From NCBI GenBank assembly GCA_023248635.1, contig JAHFED010000037.1, forward strand, positions 1 through 61,819: 61,819 nucleotides of DNA, given 5' to 3'. The notes under the pieces were generated by a model. That model had not been told where the DNA came from, did no database searches, and saw only the letters and a list, made by a program, of their open reading frames with translations. A program made the translations under genes and the position numbers. Numbering within the stretch: the first letter of the stretch is position 1; every line of letters begins with the position of its first letter. This DNA comes from Myxococcales bacterium (GTDB lineage Bacteria > Myxococcota > UBA727 > VGSZ01). Of this stretch, positions 52,847 to 61,702 are shown piece by piece.

Positions 52847-53827
52847 ATGTGTGCACTCTCCCTTCGCGCTCTCCTCTGCGGCGTGGTCGTCGGCACCGCC
52901 TGCCCGGTGCCCCCACCCCAAGTCGGCGGTGAAGGCGAGGGCGAGGCGGGCGAAGGCGAAGGCGAGGGCGGCGTCGGATGCGCCGACGACGACGCCACCG
53001 GGTTTCCGGCACCCTCCAGCGGCCGCACCGATCGCATCGGCTCGGGCAGCACCTTCGACATCGCGGCCTGGAACCTCCACAATTTTCCGAGCACGCGCGG
53101 CACTGCGGCCACGGTCGCTGATGTGATCACGTCCCTCGATCTCGACCTCATCAGCGTCGAGGAGATCGCCGACGAAGACGCTTTCAACGAGCTGGTGTCC
53201 CGCCTGCCTGAGCACGAGGGCGTGTTGTCGACGGACAGCTACAGCGACGGCAGCTACCAAAAGGTCGGCTTCATCTACCGCTGCAGCCGCTTGACCCCGA
53301 CCAACGTCGCCCTGGTCTTCACCGGCGATGGCTTCAACTTTCCTCGGCCGCCGATGCAGGTGCAGTTCCACTACGACGACGGCGACAACGCCTTCGATTT
53401 CACCGCCATCTCGGTGCACTTCAAAGCCCTGGAAGACGCCGAGGCCGTCGAGCGACGGCACGAGGCCTTCATCAAGCTCGAGGCCTACGTCGACTCCCTG
53501 GTCAAGGGAAGCAGCGGCCCAGACGAGATCGTGATCCTGGGCGACTTCAACGAGCGCCTCGACCAGAGCTCCGGTGCTTCGAACTGGGCGCCCTTTCTCG
53601 ACGCCGACAAATACGTCGTGCGCACCCAGCCCCTCTCGGATCGCGGGGAGGCGAGCTTCATCTCCAACAGCAACGCCATCCTCGACCACATCGTGACCAC
53701 CCGGGCCTTCGACGACGAGGTCGGCGACGGCACCACCCTCATTCCCCGGGTCGACGGCGACATCGCCCACTACCGCGACGACGTCAGCGATCACCGACCG
53801 GTGGCTTTGATCCTGCGCGGGCTGTGA
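52847..53827 (+). CDS. Endonuclease/exonuclease/phosphatase-family lipoprotein
   Basis: 326 residues. Signal with a lipobox-like GTAC, followed by a Glu-Gly linker (GGEGEGEAGEGEGEGG) like that of the 30511 lipoprotein. The EEP domain shows DIAAWNLHNF, ISVEEIADED, AISVHFKAL, VILGDFNERL and SDHRPVALIL. These give the metal and catalytic His/Asp set of DNase I/phosphodiesterase folds. Substrate might be nucleic acid or a phospholipid headgroup. Probably surface-tethered. Confidence 0.88.
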   Translation: MCALSLRALLCGVVVGTACPVPPPQVGGEGEGEAGEGEGEGGVGCADDDATGFPAPSSGRTDRIGSGSTFDIAAWNLHNFPSTRGTAATVADVITSLDLDLISVEEIADEDAFNELVSRLPEHEGVLSTDSYSDGSYQKVGFIYRCSRLTPTNVALVFTGDGFNFPRPPMQVQFHYDDGDNAFDFTAISVHFKALEDAEAVERRHEAFIKLEAYVDSLVKGSSGPDEIVILGDFNERLDQSSGASNWAPFLDADKYVVRTQPLSDRGEASFISNSNAILDHIVTTRAFDDEVGDGTTLIPRVDGDIAHYRDDVSDHRPVALILRGL

Positions 53828-54009
53828 ACCTCCGCAGATCCTCCGCCGTATCCTGACCGATGGTTCACTCGGCCTGGTTGAGCTTTGATGCAACACCGAC
53901 GCTGAGATGCAAGCGAGACCGTTTGCCCACGGATCCAGGTCTTTGGAAGCTTCCTTCAGCGTCTTCAGTTGTTTCTGAAGCTTCAGGAAGGCAAGGTGGG
54001 ACTGAAATC

Positions 54010-55374
54010 ATGGCGACCACCGCGCACCCCCCGGGCTTGGAAACAACGACCACCACGTCGACGGCATCGCGGCTGCCCGGCTTCTACCGGCGCTCGGTCG
54101 ACGAGCGACGGCGCCTGCTTGGGCTCTCCCCAGCCGACAGCGCCCCCTTCGACGTCGACGGCGGGCTGCAGGTTCCGGTCGCCGATCAGATGATCGAAAA
54201 CGTCGTCGGCGTGCTGGGCTTGCCCCTGGGCGTGGCTTTGAACTTCATCGTCGACGGCGAAGCGGTGATCGTGCCGATGGCGGTGGAGGAGCCTTCGATC
54301 GTCGCGGCCTGCTCCCACATCGCGCGTCTCGCGGCGGCGGGCGGCGGGTTCACCACCTCGGCCGATCCGCCGATCACCGTGGGGCAAGTGCAACTGCTGC
54401 AGGTGGCCGATCTCTCCCGCGCCCAGGCGGCCATCGACGACGCGCGCGACGAGCTCATCGCCAGCGGCAACCGCTTGTGTCCGGGCCTCAAAGAGCGCGG
54501 CGGCGGCGTCGTCGACGTGCGCTGCCGCGTGCTGCCTCGCCTGCCCTCTGACGATCTCCATGGCGATCTCGACGACGGTGGGCCCATGCTGGTCGTGCAC
54601 GTCGTGCTCGAGTGTGGTGACGCGATGGGCGCCAACGCCGTCAACAGCGTCGTCGAAGGCCTCTCGGATCGCCTGGCCGAGCTGGCCCGCGGCGTGGCCT
54701 GTCTGCGCATCTTGACCAACCTCGCCGACGAACGCTGCGCGCGGGCGTCGATGCGCATTCCCTTCGCCCAACTCGGTGGTGACGACGACGATGGCGCAGC
54801 CGTGGCCCGCGGCATCGTTGATGCCTACCGCTTCGCGGCCCGCGATCCCTGGCGCGCCTGCACGCACAACAAAGGGATCATGAACGGCGTCGACGCCCTC
54901 GCCATCGCCACGGGCAACGATTGGCGCGCCCTCGAAGCTGGCGCCCACGCCTACGCCGCGCGATCGGGCCGCTACACCAGCCTCACCCGCTTCTTCGTCG
55001 ACGAGGAACAGGCGTGCCTCGTCGGCAGCATCACCCTGCCCATGGCCGTCGGCACCGTCGGCGGCGCCACCCGCGTGCACCCCACCGTGCAGGGCGCGCG
55101 CAAGTTGCTCGGCTCTTTCGCCTTGTCGACGACCAAGCTGGCCGGGTTGATGGCTGCGGTGGGCCTCGCGCAAAACACCGGCGCGCTCAAAGCGATGGTG
55201 AGCGAGGGTATTCAGCGCGGCCACATGGCCCTGCATGCACGCCAAGTGGCCCTCGCCGCCGGAGCCACCGCCGCCGAGGTCGAAGCCGTCGCCAGCGTGC
55301 TCGTCGCCAGCGGCAGCATCCGACTCGGCCGCGCCCAAGAAGCCCTGGCCACGCTGAGGTCGACCTATGAGTGA
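54010..55374 (+). CDS. mvaA: Hydroxymethylglutaryl-CoA reductase, class II
   Basis: 454 residues from ATG 54010 with AGGTGGG upstream. Class II marks: MIENVVGVLGLPLGVALNF, the catalytic Glu in EEPSIVAACSH, DAMGANAVNSVVEGL, Lys in THNKGIMNGVDALAIATGNDW and catalytic His in IQRGHMALHARQ. It reduces HMG-CoA to mevalonate, or runs backward in mevalonate degraders. The mevalonate kinase gene overlapping its end supports isoprenoid synthesis. The 53828-54009 leader holds a cttcag/ctgaag inverted repeat at about 53950-53990 that may fold. Confidence 0.94.
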   Translation: MATTAHPPGLETTTTTSTASRLPGFYRRSVDERRRLLGLSPADSAPFDVDGGLQVPVADQMIENVVGVLGLPLGVALNFIVDGEAVIVPMAVEEPSIVAACSHIARLAAAGGGFTTSADPPITVGQVQLLQVADLSRAQAAIDDARDELIASGNRLCPGLKERGGGVVDVRCRVLPRLPSDDLHGDLDDGGPMLVVHVVLECGDAMGANAVNSVVEGLSDRLAELARGVACLRILTNLADERCARASMRIPFAQLGGDDDDGAAVARGIVDAYRFAARDPWRACTHNKGIMNGVDALAIATGNDWRALEAGAHAYAARSGRYTSLTRFFVDEEQACLVGSITLPMAVGTVGGATRVHPTVQGARKLLGSFALSTTKLAGLMAAVGLAQNTGALKAMVSEGIQRGHMALHARQVALAAGATAAEVEAVASVLVASGSIRLGRAQEALATLRSTYE

Positions 55375-56374
55375 TGGCGCCCAGCAGACGACGACGCTGG
55401 GCTACGCGCCTGGCAAGGTCATCCTCTTTGGCGAGCACGCCGTCGTCGACGGACAGCCGGCCATCGCCGCCACCCTCGATCGCGGCATTCGCGTGGCCGT
55501 CTCTCGCAGCGGCGTGAATGACGGCCCGATCTTGCGATCGACCAATGCTTCGCTGCCACCGCGCTGCCGCCCCGATCCCGGCGGCGAGGGCCCCGAGCGG
55601 CTTCGCGCGGCCCTGCGCGTGGTCGTCGATCTCTGCGGTCCGCACACGCGGCAGCTGCAGTTTTCCGTCGACGGCGCCATCCCTCCTGGTGCGGGGCTCG
55701 GCTCTTCCGCGGCCTTGGCCGTCGCGCTCTTGCGCGGTGTGCACCAGTGGCAGGGTGAGCCCATCGACGACGAAACGTTGATCGAAAGGGCCTTCGCCGT
55801 CGAAAAGGTCTTTCACGGCAATCCCTCGGGCGTCGATCACACCACCATCGTGCGCGGCGGCGTGCTCGCCTACGAGAAGCCCCGCGGAGCAGCCATCGGG
55901 ACGGCGACGTCGTTGATCCTGCCCCGCCGCTTGCGTCTGGCCATCGGCGTCGCTGGCCCCCACGCCGGCACCGCCACCGCCGTCGCTGCTTTGCGCGAGC
56001 GCGCCCGCAACCACCCCGAGCACTACGCCCGCATCTTTCACGGCGTCGGCGCCCTGGCTCGCGCGGCCCGCCTGCACCTCGAAAAGGGCGAGCTGGGTGC
56101 CGTCGGGGAGCTCATGGACTTGAACCAGGGCTACTTGAACGCTCTGGGCGTCTCGACCCCCGGCATCGAGGCGCTGTGCGCCATCGCCCGCGAACGCGGG
56201 GCCCTGGGCGCGAAGCTCTCGGGGGCCGGCGGCGGCGGCGCGGTGATCGCTCTGGTCGACGACGACCCCGAGCCCGTACGCCGGGCCTTCGCTGCTGCCG
56301 GCTACACCGCCTTCACGACGACGTTGGATTCAGGACGCGTCACCGCGACGTCTGCTGCTTCGGAGGAACCATGA
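55367..56374 (+). CDS. mvk: Mevalonate kinase
   Basis: 335 residues of the GHMP kinase family, starting 8 bp before the end of mvaA. Motifs: APGKVILFGEHAVVDGQPA, IPPGAGLGSSAALAVAL (ATP loop), HGNPSGVDHTTIVRGG and KLSGAGGGGAVIAL. It phosphorylates mevalonate. The later pathway enzymes (phosphomevalonate kinase, diphosphomevalonate decarboxylase) are not in the window. Confidence 0.93.
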   Translation: MSDGAQQTTTLGYAPGKVILFGEHAVVDGQPAIAATLDRGIRVAVSRSGVNDGPILRSTNASLPPRCRPDPGGEGPERLRAALRVVVDLCGPHTRQLQFSVDGAIPPGAGLGSSAALAVALLRGVHQWQGEPIDDETLIERAFAVEKVFHGNPSGVDHTTIVRGGVLAYEKPRGAAIGTATSLILPRRLRLAIGVAGPHAGTATAVAALRERARNHPEHYARIFHGVGALARAARLHLEKGELGAVGELMDLNQGYLNALGVSTPGIEALCAIARERGALGAKLSGAGGGGAVIALVDDDPEPVRRAFAAAGYTAFTTTLDSGRVTATSAASEEP

Positions 56375-56811
56375 CCGCGCTGCACCTCATCTCTTCGCCC
56401 TCGTCGACGCTGGTGGGACCGGCGCGGGCTGCGGCTCTGCTGGGCGATCGGCCGACCCTCACCCTCTCGGCCGACGAGAACACGCCGGATTCCTGCTGCA
56501 CGGTGCGCTTGGCGCGGCACGGATCGGTCTGGCTCGGGGTCATCGCCGACAACGCCATCTTCGCCGACCGCGTGCGGATGGGCATGGTGCCGCGCTTCGT
56601 GAAAGGAGACGCCGACGTCGTCGCCGTCGCAGGCATCGCCCGGACCCGTCTGCTGGGCCGCGTCTCGGCGGCTGCCCCAGAGATCGCGGCCATCGTCGCC
56701 GGCCTGCTCGGCCCCTGGGACTCCCGCGACGCCATCGTCATCGAGATCAGCCCCCAGAGCCTGGTCGTCGTCGACGACGACAGCGCCCCCGGCTCGGTGC
56801 CGCGCACCTGA
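56371..56811 (+). CDS. Uncharacterised protein after mevalonate kinase
   Basis: 146 residues; GGAGG six bases before ATG 56371, which overlaps the mvk stop. No signal or membrane helix. Middle part VRLARHGSVWLGVIADNAIF then VRMGMVPRFVKGDADVV; it has a Cys pair (DSCC). Not recognised. Strong coupling suggests co-expression with isoprenoid genes, but the sequence gives no enzyme motif. Confidence 0.75.
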   Translation: MTALHLISSPSSTLVGPARAAALLGDRPTLTLSADENTPDSCCTVRLARHGSVWLGVIADNAIFADRVRMGMVPRFVKGDADVVAVAGIARTRLLGRVSAAAPEIAAIVAGLLGPWDSRDAIVIEISPQSLVVVDDDSAPGSVPRT

Positions 56812-56902
56812 GCGCCGGTCTGCGGCCTCCGATCGACTCCCAGCGATCCGCGAAATGGTCAGCGACCCACCCGTCGTCGCTGATCGGACAGGGGATGTGG
56901 GA

Positions 56903-57799
56903 TCAGGGCGAAGGCAGCTCGGCGCAGCGCGGGGAGCAGGTGCGTTGGTCGATGAGAGTTTCGGCCACACGATCCCCTTGGGACCAGGTCTCGGTGCGCC
57001 AAGGCGTGCCGTCCTTGTTGTATTCTTGAAATAGGCCTTCCCGTCGGCCTTTCATGTAGGGCCCTTCAAGGGCTAGTCTTCCGTTTTCATACCAGGACGA
57101 GTGTTTGCCTTCGGCGTAGCCGTCGACGTAATTTCCGTCAGATTCGAGTTGGCCATTTTCATACCAATGTCGCTCCGGTCCCTGGGCCAATCCATTCACA
57201 TAGTTGGCGTCGGATTCGATCTGCCCATTCTCGTACCACGTCGCCCAGTGGCCGTCAGCGATGCCCTCGTGATAGGATTCCACCGCCTTCTTGGACCCCG
57301 TCACGCCGGTGCTCCCGCCTTGGTCGGTCGGCGCGCCGTTGGCGTAGAACATCTCCCAGGCCCCATCTCTCATGCCCTCTTTCAAGACACCCTGTGACTC
57401 GATGCCTCCACCCCAATAATAACGAGTCCAAAGACCATTTTCGACGTCTTTATTATAAGCACCTTCTGCTTTCTTGTTGCCATTTTGATAATACTCCAAA
57501 AACTGACCGTTGCGCTGGTGCCCGGTGTACTCGGCCAGGGTCTGCACCTGACCATTTCCGTAGGACCAGGTGCGCAGATCCTTGCGCTCGTGCTGCGACA
57601 GCCAGCCCAACCCCGCGAAGCCGACGACGACGACGGCCGCCGCCACCGCGGCGCCGATGCCGTTGTGCACGCGCCGTCGACGGAACGCGGCTTCTTCGGC
57701 GGCTGTGAGCTCGCGCCCTTTGCCAGTGCCGGCTCCGGCAGAAAAGGAAGAGGCAGGCAACGTCGACGACATTCGGTCCTCCAGGGCGCTCTTGCCCAT
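56903..57799 (-). CDS. Membrane-anchored MORN_2/YwqK-type repeat protein
   Basis: 298 residues. A single membrane helix (about 47-66, [21 protein letters not shown]) is followed by about nine repeats of 20-25 residues with the pattern [32 protein letters not shown] and [13 protein letters not shown]. These are MORN variants as in YwqK-like antitoxin repeats, a solenoid for protein contact. The stretch 57000-57500 is markedly A/T-richer than neighbouring genes. ATG 57799 was used; ATG 57772 is possible. No toxin gene is adjacent, so a TA role is not claimed. Confidence 0.87.
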   Translation of the reverse strand: MGKSALEDRMSSTLPASSFSAGAGTGKGRELTAAEEAAFRRRRVHNGIGAAVAAAVVVVGFAGLGWLSQHERKDLRTWSYGNGQVQTLAEYTGHQRNGQFLEYYQNGNKKAEGAYNKDVENGLWTRYYWGGGIESQGVLKEGMRDGAWEMFYANGAPTDQGGSTGVTGSKKAVESYHEGIADGHWATWYENGQIESDANYVNGLAQGPERHWYENGQLESDGNYVDGYAEGKHSSWYENGRLALEGPYMKGRREGLFQEYNKDGTPWRTETWSQGDRVAETLIDQRTCSPRCAELPSP

Positions 57800-58064
57800 C
57801 GTAGCGCCCCCCTGCCCGGGCGGCCGCGACTCCGAGATCAGGCGCGGCTTCCTTCGGCGTGGGCCTTCCCCTTGGGACACCGCGTCGACCCTGCCGGTTC
57901 CCCGGGCGCTTCGCCTGAGCCGGCGGCGGATCCCCCTCCACTGGTTGCCGCGGTCGCTTCTGGCTGACGCCGAAGCGGGCAGCGACTGGTCCGTTGACGT
58001 CGACGGCGGAGGCCAGCAGACGGTCCTCCCACGCGCCCGTGAGGGCCCACAGCGGAGCAGCCCC

Positions 58065-59201
58065 ATGTCCGACCTGAGCCCGGAACAAAAAGACCTGCAG
58101 AAGCTCGCCTTCGAATTCGCCCGCGACGTGGTGCGGCCCAAGGCTCCCCACCACGACGAGACGGGGGAGTGGCCCGCCGACATCCTCAAGCAGGGGTGGG
58201 AGCGCGGGCTGATGAACATCCACGTGCCCGAAGACTGCGGCGGCCTCGGCCTCGGCACCTTCGAAGGCACGTTGATGGACGAGGAGATCGGCTGGGGTTG
58301 CACGGGCATCGCCACGGCCATGACGGCAAATTCCCTCGCCCAGGTGCCCGTCATCGTCGCTGGCAGCGACGCGCAGAAGAAGAAGTGGTTGGGCCGCTTC
58401 TCCGAGGCTCCCTTGCTCTGCAGCTACGCGGTCACCGAGCCGGGCGCAGGCTCCGACGTCGCCGGCATCAAGACCACGGCGCTGAAGAAGGGGGACAAGT
58501 ACCTGTGCAACGGCAGCAAGATGTGGATCACCGGCGCCGGCCACGCCGACTGGTTCTTCGTGCTCGCCAAGACCGATCCCAACGCCGGCCACAAGGGCAT
58601 GACGGGCTTCATCGTCGACGCGAAGCTGCCCGGCATCACCATCGGCAAGAAAGAAAACAACATGGGCCAGCGCTGCAGCGACACGCGCGGCGTGACCTTC
58701 GAAGACGTCGAAATTCCTGCTGACTGCTTGCTGGGCAACGAGGGCGAGGGCTTCAAGATCGCGATGCGGGCCTTCGACCACACGCGCCCGCTGGTCGCCG
58801 CCGCCGCCGTCGGCCTGGGCCGCGCCGCCCTGGAGCACGCGGTATCCTATGCAAAGGAACGCAAGGCTTTCGGCGGTCCGATCTCTCAGTTTCAGGGCAT
58901 TTCCTTTATGATCTCTGACATGGCAACGAAGGTCGAAGCCGGACGATTGCTGGTGCACAAATCGGCCCGTGAGATCGATGCCGGCCGTCGCAACACCCTC
59001 TATGCGGCCATGGCCAAGCGCTTCGCTGCCGACTCGTGCATGGAGATCGCCACCGACGCCGTGCAAGTCTTCGGCGGCAACGGCTTCAACAAGGAATACC
59101 CGGTCGAGAAGTTGATGCGCGACGCCAAGATTATGCAGATCTACGAGGGAACCTCGCAGATTCAGCGCGTCATCATTGCGCGCGAATTGTTCGCAAAATA
59201 A
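58065..59201 (+). CDS. Acyl-CoA dehydrogenase
   Basis: 378 residues, the size of short/medium-chain acyl-CoA dehydrogenases. GGAG lies eight bases before ATG 58065. FAD and substrate motifs: [45 protein letters not shown], and the catalytic Glu in [11 protein letters not shown]. It oxidises acyl-CoA to enoyl-CoA, passing electrons to ETF. Chain length is not predictable. A hairpin terminator follows. Confidence 0.94.
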   Translation: MSDLSPEQKDLQKLAFEFARDVVRPKAPHHDETGEWPADILKQGWERGLMNIHVPEDCGGLGLGTFEGTLMDEEIGWGCTGIATAMTANSLAQVPVIVAGSDAQKKKWLGRFSEAPLLCSYAVTEPGAGSDVAGIKTTALKKGDKYLCNGSKMWITGAGHADWFFVLAKTDPNAGHKGMTGFIVDAKLPGITIGKKENNMGQRCSDTRGVTFEDVEIPADCLLGNEGEGFKIAMRAFDHTRPLVAAAAVGLGRAALEHAVSYAKERKAFGGPISQFQGISFMISDMATKVEAGRLLVHKSAREIDAGRRNTLYAAMAKRFAADSCMEIATDAVQVFGGNGFNKEYPVEKLMRDAKIMQIYEGTSQIQRVIIARELFAK

Positions 59202-59210
59202 TCCCCCTGA

Positions 59211-59243
59211 AGCCCAGCAGTTGACGTCGTCTTCTGCTGGGCT
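59211..59243 (+). terminator. Hairpin after the acyl-CoA dehydrogenase gene
   Basis: agcccagcag pairs perfectly with ctgctgggct across a 13-nt loop, 10 bp after the stop codon. It is followed by cgtctttgatttc, a weak T-rich run. Likely an intrinsic terminator. Confidence 0.75.
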
Positions 59244-59277
59244 CGTCTTTGATTTCTCTGATCATGGGGATGGCAGC

Positions 59278-59592
59278 ATGGACCTGGCAGCCGAGATCAT
59301 GGTCTTTCTCGAAGGGCCCCCGGGGCCCGGGATGCTCGAGCTGCGTGGTGATGGCAGCTGGGGCATCGACGCGAGCACCGGGGCATCGGTCGTCTTCACC
59401 CTGGGCCGGCCCACCCGAGAGGCCGTGGCCGTCGCCTACTTCTGGCGGGCCTGCGACGAGCTCTGCTCACGGGCCCCGCTCTCGCGGCGGGTGGGGGAGT
59501 CGTCGTCGGTGATCGCCAAAGTCGATGCCCGGCGGGCCGAACGCGCCCGCTCCTTCGCCGACTTCGCCTCGCGCGTCGGCCTCAAGCGCTGA
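59278..59592 (+). CDS. Small uncharacterised protein
   Basis: 104 residues from ATG 59278 with a weak GGGATGG upstream. It reads MDLAAEIMVFLEGPPGPGML then VVFTLGRPTREAVAVAYFW and a basic end (KVDARRAERARSF). Its 3' end overlaps the convergent ctaA gene by 11 bp. No family is recognised; codon pattern matches neighbours, which favours a real gene. Confidence 0.65.
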   Translation: MDLAAEIMVFLEGPPGPGMLELRGDGSWGIDASTGASVVFTLGRPTREAVAVAYFWRACDELCSRAPLSRRVGESSSVIAKVDARRAERARSFADFASRVGLKR

Positions 59593-60556
59593 GAGAACCG
59601 ACCGGATCCAGTAGCGCTTGGGGTCCGCGCGCCAACATCGCCGTCGTCGTCAAAGCGCCCAACAAGAGCGCCGCTGCCAAGAGATGAAAGACCTGCAGTG
59701 CCTTGGGGAGTCCGGCATTGGCCAGGGCCGCTCCCACAGCGATCTGCACGCCCACCAACACCACGGCAGAGGTCGCCGCCCGCGCGAGCGCCCTCTGCTC
59801 GCCCCGCTTCTTGCGCACCACGATGAAGACGGCGACGACGGCGGCGGCCACCGCCAAGGCCAAGCCCCGGTGAGCGAGATCGATGAAACCCACTTCGCCG
59901 ATCCAGGCCGCGCGCGCGAGCTCGGGTCGGTGGCGCGCAGTGTCTTCGAGAATCCCGCGCACTTGGGTGCCCAACGCCCCCTGCACGAGAGCGAGCGCCG
60001 CCGCGCCCCAAGCGAGGCGAGAGACCGCATCGGTCGTCGTGGTCTTCGTCGCCACCGCGCTGATCGCGTTCACCGTCGCGATCACCAGCAGCGATACCAC
60101 CGCGATGGCCGAGAGCAGGTGCGCCGTCACGATCCAGGGGGCGAGCTCATGAGCGACCACGCGACCGCCCAGCCAGGCCGCATAGAGCACGCCGACGAAG
60201 GCGCCGACCACCGGCCAGAGCACCCCGCGACGTCGACGGTGCGCGCGGATGGCGCTGATCAAGGTCGCGAGGATCGCAAAGCCCACCAGCATGCCGAGCA
60301 GGCGGTTGAGGAACTCGATCCAAGTCATCAGGGGATCGAAGCTCTCGACGCTCCAACCCGGCGGATAGGCGTAAGTGCCAGGCAAAGGGAGCTCATCGAT
60401 CGACGTCGGCGGCACCAACAAGCCGAAACAGCGCGGCCAATCTGGGCATCCCATGCCTGCGCCGCTGACCCGCACGATGGCCCCCACCGTGATCAGCGCG
60501 TAGGTCAACCCGATGGTGACCAGCGCGGTGCGAACAAAAGACGACGACGACGACAT
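59582..60556 (-). CDS. ctaA: Heme A synthase (CtaA/Cox15)
   Basis: 324 residues with about eight membrane helices in two related halves. Conserved heme ligands and loops: AIVRVSGAGMGCPDWPRCFG with the Cys pair region, IEFLNRLLGMLVG, VTAHLLSAIAV, IDLAHRGLALAV and QVFHLLAAALLLG. It oxidises heme O to heme A for aa3-type cytochrome oxidase. ctaB and the oxidase genes are not nearby. Divergent from the DUF4399 lipoprotein across 52 bp. Confidence 0.93.
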   Translation of the reverse strand: MSSSSSFVRTALVTIGLTYALITVGAIVRVSGAGMGCPDWPRCFGLLVPPTSIDELPLPGTYAYPPGWSVESFDPLMTWIEFLNRLLGMLVGFAILATLISAIRAHRRRRGVLWPVVGAFVGVLYAAWLGGRVVAHELAPWIVTAHLLSAIAVVSLLVIATVNAISAVATKTTTTDAVSRLAWGAAALALVQGALGTQVRGILEDTARHRPELARAAWIGEVGFIDLAHRGLALAVAAAVVAVFIVVRKKRGEQRALARAATSAVVLVGVQIAVGAALANAGLPKALQVFHLLAAALLLGALTTTAMLARGPQALLDPVGSLSA

Positions 60557-60608
60557 GACCCGAGTCTGAGCGCTCCGTTTGGCGGGGCAACCCTGTTACA
60601 AGGGTGCC

Positions 60609-61472
60609 ATGCGTCACCTTGCCTCACACCTCGCTTTGTTTTTCGTCGTCGCCGCCGCGGCCTGCCCCAGCGAGGAGGCCCCCGAGCCCGTCGTCGACGA
60701 CAAGCCTTCGGCGGCGGCGGATCCCCATGCGGGTCACGCGATGCCTGCCCCCGGCGCAGCGCCCCAGACGCCGGCGGCGACGTCGGCGCAGTCGGTCTTC
60801 TTCGTGTGGCCCCACGACGGCAGCACGGTCTTTGCGGACTTCGACGTCGCCTTCGGCGTCAATGGCATCGGCCTGCGCAAGGCGGGAGAAGATCCCCTCG
60901 ACAAGACCACCGGCCACCACCATTTGATCATCGACAGTCCCTCGATCCCCGCCGGACAAGTGGTGCCTAAGAACGACAAGTACCTGCACTTCGGCGACGC
61001 ATCGTCGACGGCGCACCTCACGCTTGCTTCGGGTCCCCACGAGATCGAGATGCAGCTCGCCGACGGAGCCCACCTCTCCTACGGCCCCGCGCTGGCGGCC
61101 AAGATGAAGCTCATCGTCAAAGAGAAGCCCGCCAAGATGGGCGTCGACTTCGCCAACCTCAAAGACGGCGACGTCGTCAAGAGCCCGGTGCTCGTGAAAT
61201 TTGCCGTCGAGGGATTCACGCTGCGCCCCGCGGGCGAAGACGTGCTCGACAAGACCAGCGGCCACCACCACCTCATCGTCGACGGAGAAGCCAGCGCTCT
61301 TGGTGCTGTCGTCGCCAAGGATGCGACCCATCTGCACTTCGGCAAAGCGGAGACCGAGACGACGCTGACCTTGGCTGCGGGACCGCACACGCTGACCTTG
61401 CAGCTCGCCGACGGCGGCCACTTCAGCTACGGGCCTTCGATGTCCAAGACCATCAAGGTCACGGTGAAATGA
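60609..61472 (+). CDS. Lipoprotein with two DUF4399 domains
   Basis: 287 residues; AGGGT before ATG 60609. Lipobox-like AAAAC after a short signal. A His/Met patch (DPHAGHAMP) is followed by two DUF4399 copies, about 75-175 and 185-285, sharing LRKAGEDPLDKTTGHHHLII and RPAGEDVLDKTSGHHHLIV, and the ends LADGAHLSYGP and LADGGHFSYGP. DUF4399 function is not established; the HHH cluster suggests metal binding. Next to heme A synthase, so a metal-linked envelope role is possible but unproven. Confidence 0.88.
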   Translation: MRHLASHLALFFVVAAAACPSEEAPEPVVDDKPSAAADPHAGHAMPAPGAAPQTPAATSAQSVFFVWPHDGSTVFADFDVAFGVNGIGLRKAGEDPLDKTTGHHHLIIDSPSIPAGQVVPKNDKYLHFGDASSTAHLTLASGPHEIEMQLADGAHLSYGPALAAKMKLIVKEKPAKMGVDFANLKDGDVVKSPVLVKFAVEGFTLRPAGEDVLDKTSGHHHLIVDGEASALGAVVAKDATHLHFGKAETETTLTLAAGPHTLTLQLADGGHFSYGPSMSKTIKVTVK

Positions 61473-61702
61473 CCGAGATCAAGGTTGCAGACCTCGTCGT
61501 GATCGAGGGCTGCGTCGGCGTCTTCCGTGTGGAGCGCTTCGTCGATCCATCGGCGACAGCCGATGGATCGGTGCCTGTGCGCCTGCGGTGTTTCTCCTAC
61601 GTCGATGGCCGTTTCGTCGTCGTCGACGCCGGCCTGGTGCACCCCTGCCCGCCCCTGACCCGCGCCGCGCCCCCTGAACCAGGGTCCGGCGGCGCGAACT
61701 AA
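61469..61702 (+). CDS. Small uncharacterised protein
   Basis: 77 residues; the ATG overlaps the preceding stop (ATGA). Reads IKVADLVVIEGCVGVFRVER then VPVRLRCFSYVDGRFVVVDA, a small beta-rich pattern like SH3-type or KOW-like domains. No family is claimed. Its stop codon TAA lies at the first bases of the family D repeat. Confidence 0.65.
   Translation: MTEIKVADLVVIEGCVGVFRVERFVDPSATADGSVPVRLRCFSYVDGRFVVVDAGLVHPCPPLTRAAPPEPGSGGAN

Noticed and set aside
56903-57799. YwqK-type toxin-antitoxin locus
   Set aside because: The protein has only the MORN-like repeats and a membrane anchor; no toxin gene is adjacent.
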